Shown piece by piece: positions 6,915 through 8,015 of a stretch of 8,015 nt of DNA (its first letter is position 1; each line of letters starts with the position of its first letter). Source of the stretch: CAZVEE01 sp964625525 (GTDB lineage Bacteria > Pseudomonadota > Alphaproteobacteria > JAJFIK01). The position numbers and the translations under genes were made by a program. The stretch covers positions 1 through 8,015 of the forward strand of contig CAZVEE010000119.1 in assembly GCA_964625525.1 (NCBI GenBank). Direction: 5' to 3'. Under the pieces are notes generated by a model that saw nothing but the letters and a program-made list of their open reading frames with translations, made no database searches and was not told where the DNA came from.

Positions 6915-6945
6915 GAGACAGTCGCTAAACGGAGGATTGAAGCCC

Positions 6946-6968
6946 ATCGCCGCCATCCGGGCGGCGGT
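6946..6968 (-). promoter_or_regulatory. 7-bp leader hairpin before the P-loop gene
   Basis: CGCCGCC (6948-6954) and GGCGGCG (6960-6966) form a perfect stem with a 5-base loop. The stem extends by a G-T wobble and an A-T pair. It lies about 31 bases upstream of the ribosome binding site, within the likely 5' untranslated region. A TATACA hexamer (6982-6977 on the minus strand) just upstream could be a -10 element, but no good -35 accompanies it. Function uncertain. Confidence 0.35.
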
Positions 6969-7086
6969 CCAATGGATGTATACGCGTTGAGGGGCAAGGC
7001 ACGAGCGGCCCAGATCCCCGGCGCCAGTCCTGGTGGCGGATGCGCGGCGACCGCGCCGCGCACTCCATGACCGTTGAGGTCATGAC

Positions 7087-7128
7087 CCTTGAGACAGGTT
7101 CATTGACACCGTTTCATTGAGACAGATT
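7087..7128. repeat. Three 14-bp tandem repeats with TTGAGACAG core
   Basis: Three consecutive units, CCTTGAGACAGGTT, CATTGACACCGTTT and CATTGAGACAGATT, repeat with an exact 14-base period. The first shares 11 identical bases (CCTTGAGACAG) with 6911-6921, beside the P-loop ribosome binding site. A spacing near 1.3 helical turns and closely similar cores suggest a multi-site operator or an RNA-binding array in the P-loop leader. The direction of action is unknown. Confidence 0.5.
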
Positions 7129-7316
7129 CGCATCGGTCCGTGTGGAGGCGACAGGACGTCGCCGAAAACCGAGGTGAGACTTTAAGGACGGAACGCAAAG
7201 AGGATCAAGCGTTAAAGGTCAGCCAGACAGCTCGTATTCATCGCTTGACAAGGCCGGCGCGGCAGAACGCCGCGGGATCTCGCCCTCTCCATCGGGGAGA
7301 AAAAACGAACAAACGC
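7129..7316. other. Non-coding stretch with small GC hairpins
   Basis: No convincing gene on either strand. A plus-strand frame at 7140-7421 is very rich in Arg and Lys, lacks a ribosome binding site and runs antisense through the terminator and tiny ORF, so I do not accept it. Short perfect hairpins occur at 7258-7274 (CGCGGC/GCCGCG, 5-base loop) and around 7287-7301 (TCTCC/GGAGA). Neither has a terminator U tract. Confidence 0.4.
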
Positions 7317-7357
7317 AAAAAAAAGATCAGGTGGCCAAAAAGAAAGGCCGCCACCTG
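7317..7357 (-). terminator. Intrinsic terminator after the 31-aa ORF
   Basis: On the minus strand CAGGTGGC (7357-7350) pairs with GCCACCTG (7335-7328) in a perfect 8-bp stem. After GATC-type spacing it is followed by eight uninterrupted Ts (7324-7317). The loop is 14 bases with internal GGCC segments that could pair alternatively. This is the clearest Rho-independent terminator in the window and marks the 3' end of a short minus-strand transcript of about 220 nt. Confidence 0.85.
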
Positions 7358-7385
7358 CCACACAGACAGGGGACGGCCTTTCCGT

Positions 7386-7402
7386 GAGCGGACCGGCCGC
7401 TC
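7386..7402 (-). other. 6-bp hairpin in the 3' part of the small transcript
   Basis: GAGCGG and CCGCTC form a perfect 6-bp stem with a 5-base loop, 16 bases after the stop of the tiny ORF. A second small stem, ACGG/CCGT, follows immediately downstream on the minus strand. With the terminator, this gives the non-coding 3' part of the transcript an array of hairpins, as expected of a structured RNA or stable 3' end. Confidence 0.4.
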
Positions 7403-7417
7403 GGGTCCTTGCGCGTC

Positions 7418-7513
7418 TTAGCGCACGCGTGCACCGCCGGAGAGCGAAGGCTGCTCCGCTGTCCGAATGCACCACAGGAGCCCTTGCGGCTGGCCTTGCA
7501 TCTCACTCGACAT
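7418..7513 (-). CDS. Tiny ORF, 31 aa, with an extreme Shine-Dalgarno site
   Basis: A minus-strand ORF of 31 codons plus TAA: it begins MSSEMQGQPQ, contains GLLWCIRTAEQPSLS (residues 11-25) and ends GGARVR. It has no membrane segment or signal peptide, and it has one Trp and one Cys side by side (14-15). Support comes from its surroundings rather than homology: a canonical AGGAGG exactly 7 bases upstream, embedded in 16 bases complementary to the 16S rRNA tail, a plausible promoter 37 bases before the start, and a strong intrinsic terminator about 60 bases after the stop. The compact promoter-ORF-terminator layout suggests a short, highly translated mRNA, or a leader peptide or dual-function RNA. 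It lies 149 bases after the membrane-protein stop and over 500 bases before the P-loop gene on the same strand. I do not recognise a family and assign no function. Confidence 0.65.
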   Translation of the reverse strand: MSSEMQGQPQGLLWCIRTAEQPSLSGGARVR

Positions 7514-7530
7514 CGGATCACCTCCTTTCT
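7514..7530 (-). promoter_or_regulatory. Full-length anti-16S Shine-Dalgarno tract
   Basis: The minus strand reads AGAAAGGAGGTGATCC at 7530-7515. Its complement, GGATCACCTCCTTTCT, is the 3' terminus of alphaproteobacterial 16S rRNA, so 16 consecutive bases can pair. Ordinary sites pair over 4-7 bases. The AGGAGG core (7526-7521) is at ideal spacing from the ATG at 7513. Confidence 0.85.
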
Positions 7531-7549
7531 GCTTGTTGAACACCCGAAG

Positions 7550-7579
7550 AATCTACCGTCAGACCTGCCTCCGGCGCAA
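7550..7579 (-). promoter_or_regulatory. Candidate sigma-70-type promoter for the tiny ORF
   Basis: On the minus strand TTGCGC (7579-7574) and TAGATT (7555-7550) are separated by 18 bases, each matching 4 of 6 consensus positions. A start about 7 bases downstream would give a leader of roughly 30 nt before the ATG, just covering the extended Shine-Dalgarno tract. Weak hexamers, so moderate confidence only. Confidence 0.35.
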
Positions 7580-7662
7580 TAACCATCTCAAGGCATTTTC
7601 GAGGCAGCAGAGTGTGCGGTTTGGGCCCTCCGGACAAAGGTCATGGCGCCTCCCAAAAATCA

Positions 7663-8015
7663 TCATGCATTCCAAAGAACGGCACCAAGTGTGGCTCCCA
7701 AGACCATGATCATCCCCGCCACATTCAGCATAATGAGGGTCATCATGGTCAAGACTGCGGCCCTCCAAACGAGCCCGCCCGTCGTCTGCGCATAGCGGCC
7801 CCGCCCGACGCGCATAAACCAGACCGCCCCCACGACGGCATAGCCCAAAGTCAGGAAAGCCCCATAGGCAATCCATTCAGGCACAACCAAAATGCCATAG
7901 GTCAGAAATCCGTAAGCAGATATGGCACATCCCAACAGAAAGGCCGTGCGGAACGCGCGGACCCAAGTGGGTGCACCCCAGAACCGCAATATGGCGGCAT
8001 AAGGCACAATCACAC
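7663..8015 (-). CDS. Multi-pass membrane protein, C-terminal part, unknown
   Basis: A minus-strand frame open to the window edge, so its true start is probably outside; the GTG at 8013 is the first in-window start but has no visible ribosome binding site. The 116 visible residues contain hydrophobic segments at about 22-44, 47-68 and 84-114. The last is long enough for one tilted or two short helices and is rich in Met, Leu and Gly. A basic loop (RVGRGR, 68-73) between the second and third suggests a cytoplasmic side. Codon choice favours GC at third positions but less strictly than the neighbours, as is usual for hydrophobic proteins. The stop is TGA at 7665-7663. No family is recognisable. 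It lies upstream of the tiny ORF on the same strand with 149 bases between, which include a candidate separate promoter, so the two are likely independent units. Confidence 0.65.
   Translation of the reverse strand, partial: VIVPYAAILRFWGAPTWVRAFRTAFLLGCAISAYGFLTYGILVVPEWIAYGAFLTLGYAVVGAVWFMRVGRGRYAQTTGGLVWRAAVLTMMTLIMLNVAGMIMVLGATLGAVLWNA

Noticed and set aside
6902..7063. N-terminal extension of the P-loop protein by 54 residues
   Set aside because: The added part is low-complexity Pro/Arg/Ala without a ribosome binding site, whereas ATG 6901 has AAGGAG at 7 bases.
7140..7421. A 93-codon plus-strand ORF
   Set aside because: It is very basic and low complexity, has no binding site, and overlaps the strong minus-strand terminator and tiny ORF.
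7481..7530. A fragment of a 16S rRNA gene, because GCGGCTGG and GGATCACCTCCTTTCT both occur on the plus strand
   Set aside because: The two pieces are separated by about 20 unrelated bases, and nothing upstream resembles helix 44 or 45. Position before an ATG explains the second piece as a Shine-Dalgarno tract on the other strand.

Overview
The window looks like chromosomal DNA of a GC-rich alphaproteobacterium. I infer this from the strong GC bias in third codon positions, the gene content, and a sequence matching the alphaproteobacterial form of the 16S rRNA 3' tail. A marine stalked or budding type (Caulobacterales, Hyphomonadaceae or Maricaulaceae-like) is a reasonable guess, but no single gene proves it. 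I see no transposase, phage gene, CRISPR array, tRNA or rRNA gene.

Layout, left half (+ strand): a terminator-like hairpin at 18-52 probably closes a gene lying left of the window. A gene-poor stretch follows, then a 54-residue single-pass membrane protein (368-532). Next is a 287-base leader with three strong inverted repeats, followed by three well-formed genes in a row: a YcaD-like MFS transporter (820-2115), a CsgA-like short-chain dehydrogenase (2212-2958) and a large exported TPR protein with conserved histidine motifs (3097-4905). Gaps of 96 and 138 bases mean they could be read together or separately.

Right half (- strand): only 20 bases after the TPR stop, a convergent two-gene operon ends. 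It encodes a SIMIBI-type P-loop NTPase of unknown function (6901-5873), whose stop overlaps by 4 bases the GTG start of an isoaspartyl peptidase/asparaginase (5876-4926). The P-loop leader carries a 7-bp hairpin and several copies of a GAGACAG-containing repeat. Further upstream on the same strand is a compact transcription unit: a plausible promoter, a Shine-Dalgarno tract complementary to the last 16 bases of 16S rRNA, a 31-codon ORF and a canonical intrinsic terminator with eight Us. The right edge holds the C-terminal part of a small multi-pass membrane protein.

The observations most worth following are the tiny ORF with the extreme Shine-Dalgarno tract and the translationally coupled P-loop/Ntn-hydrolase pair. 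The pair may be an uncharacterised ATP-dependent ligase-like/amidase-like pathway. The rest looks like ordinary housekeeping or accessory metabolism.
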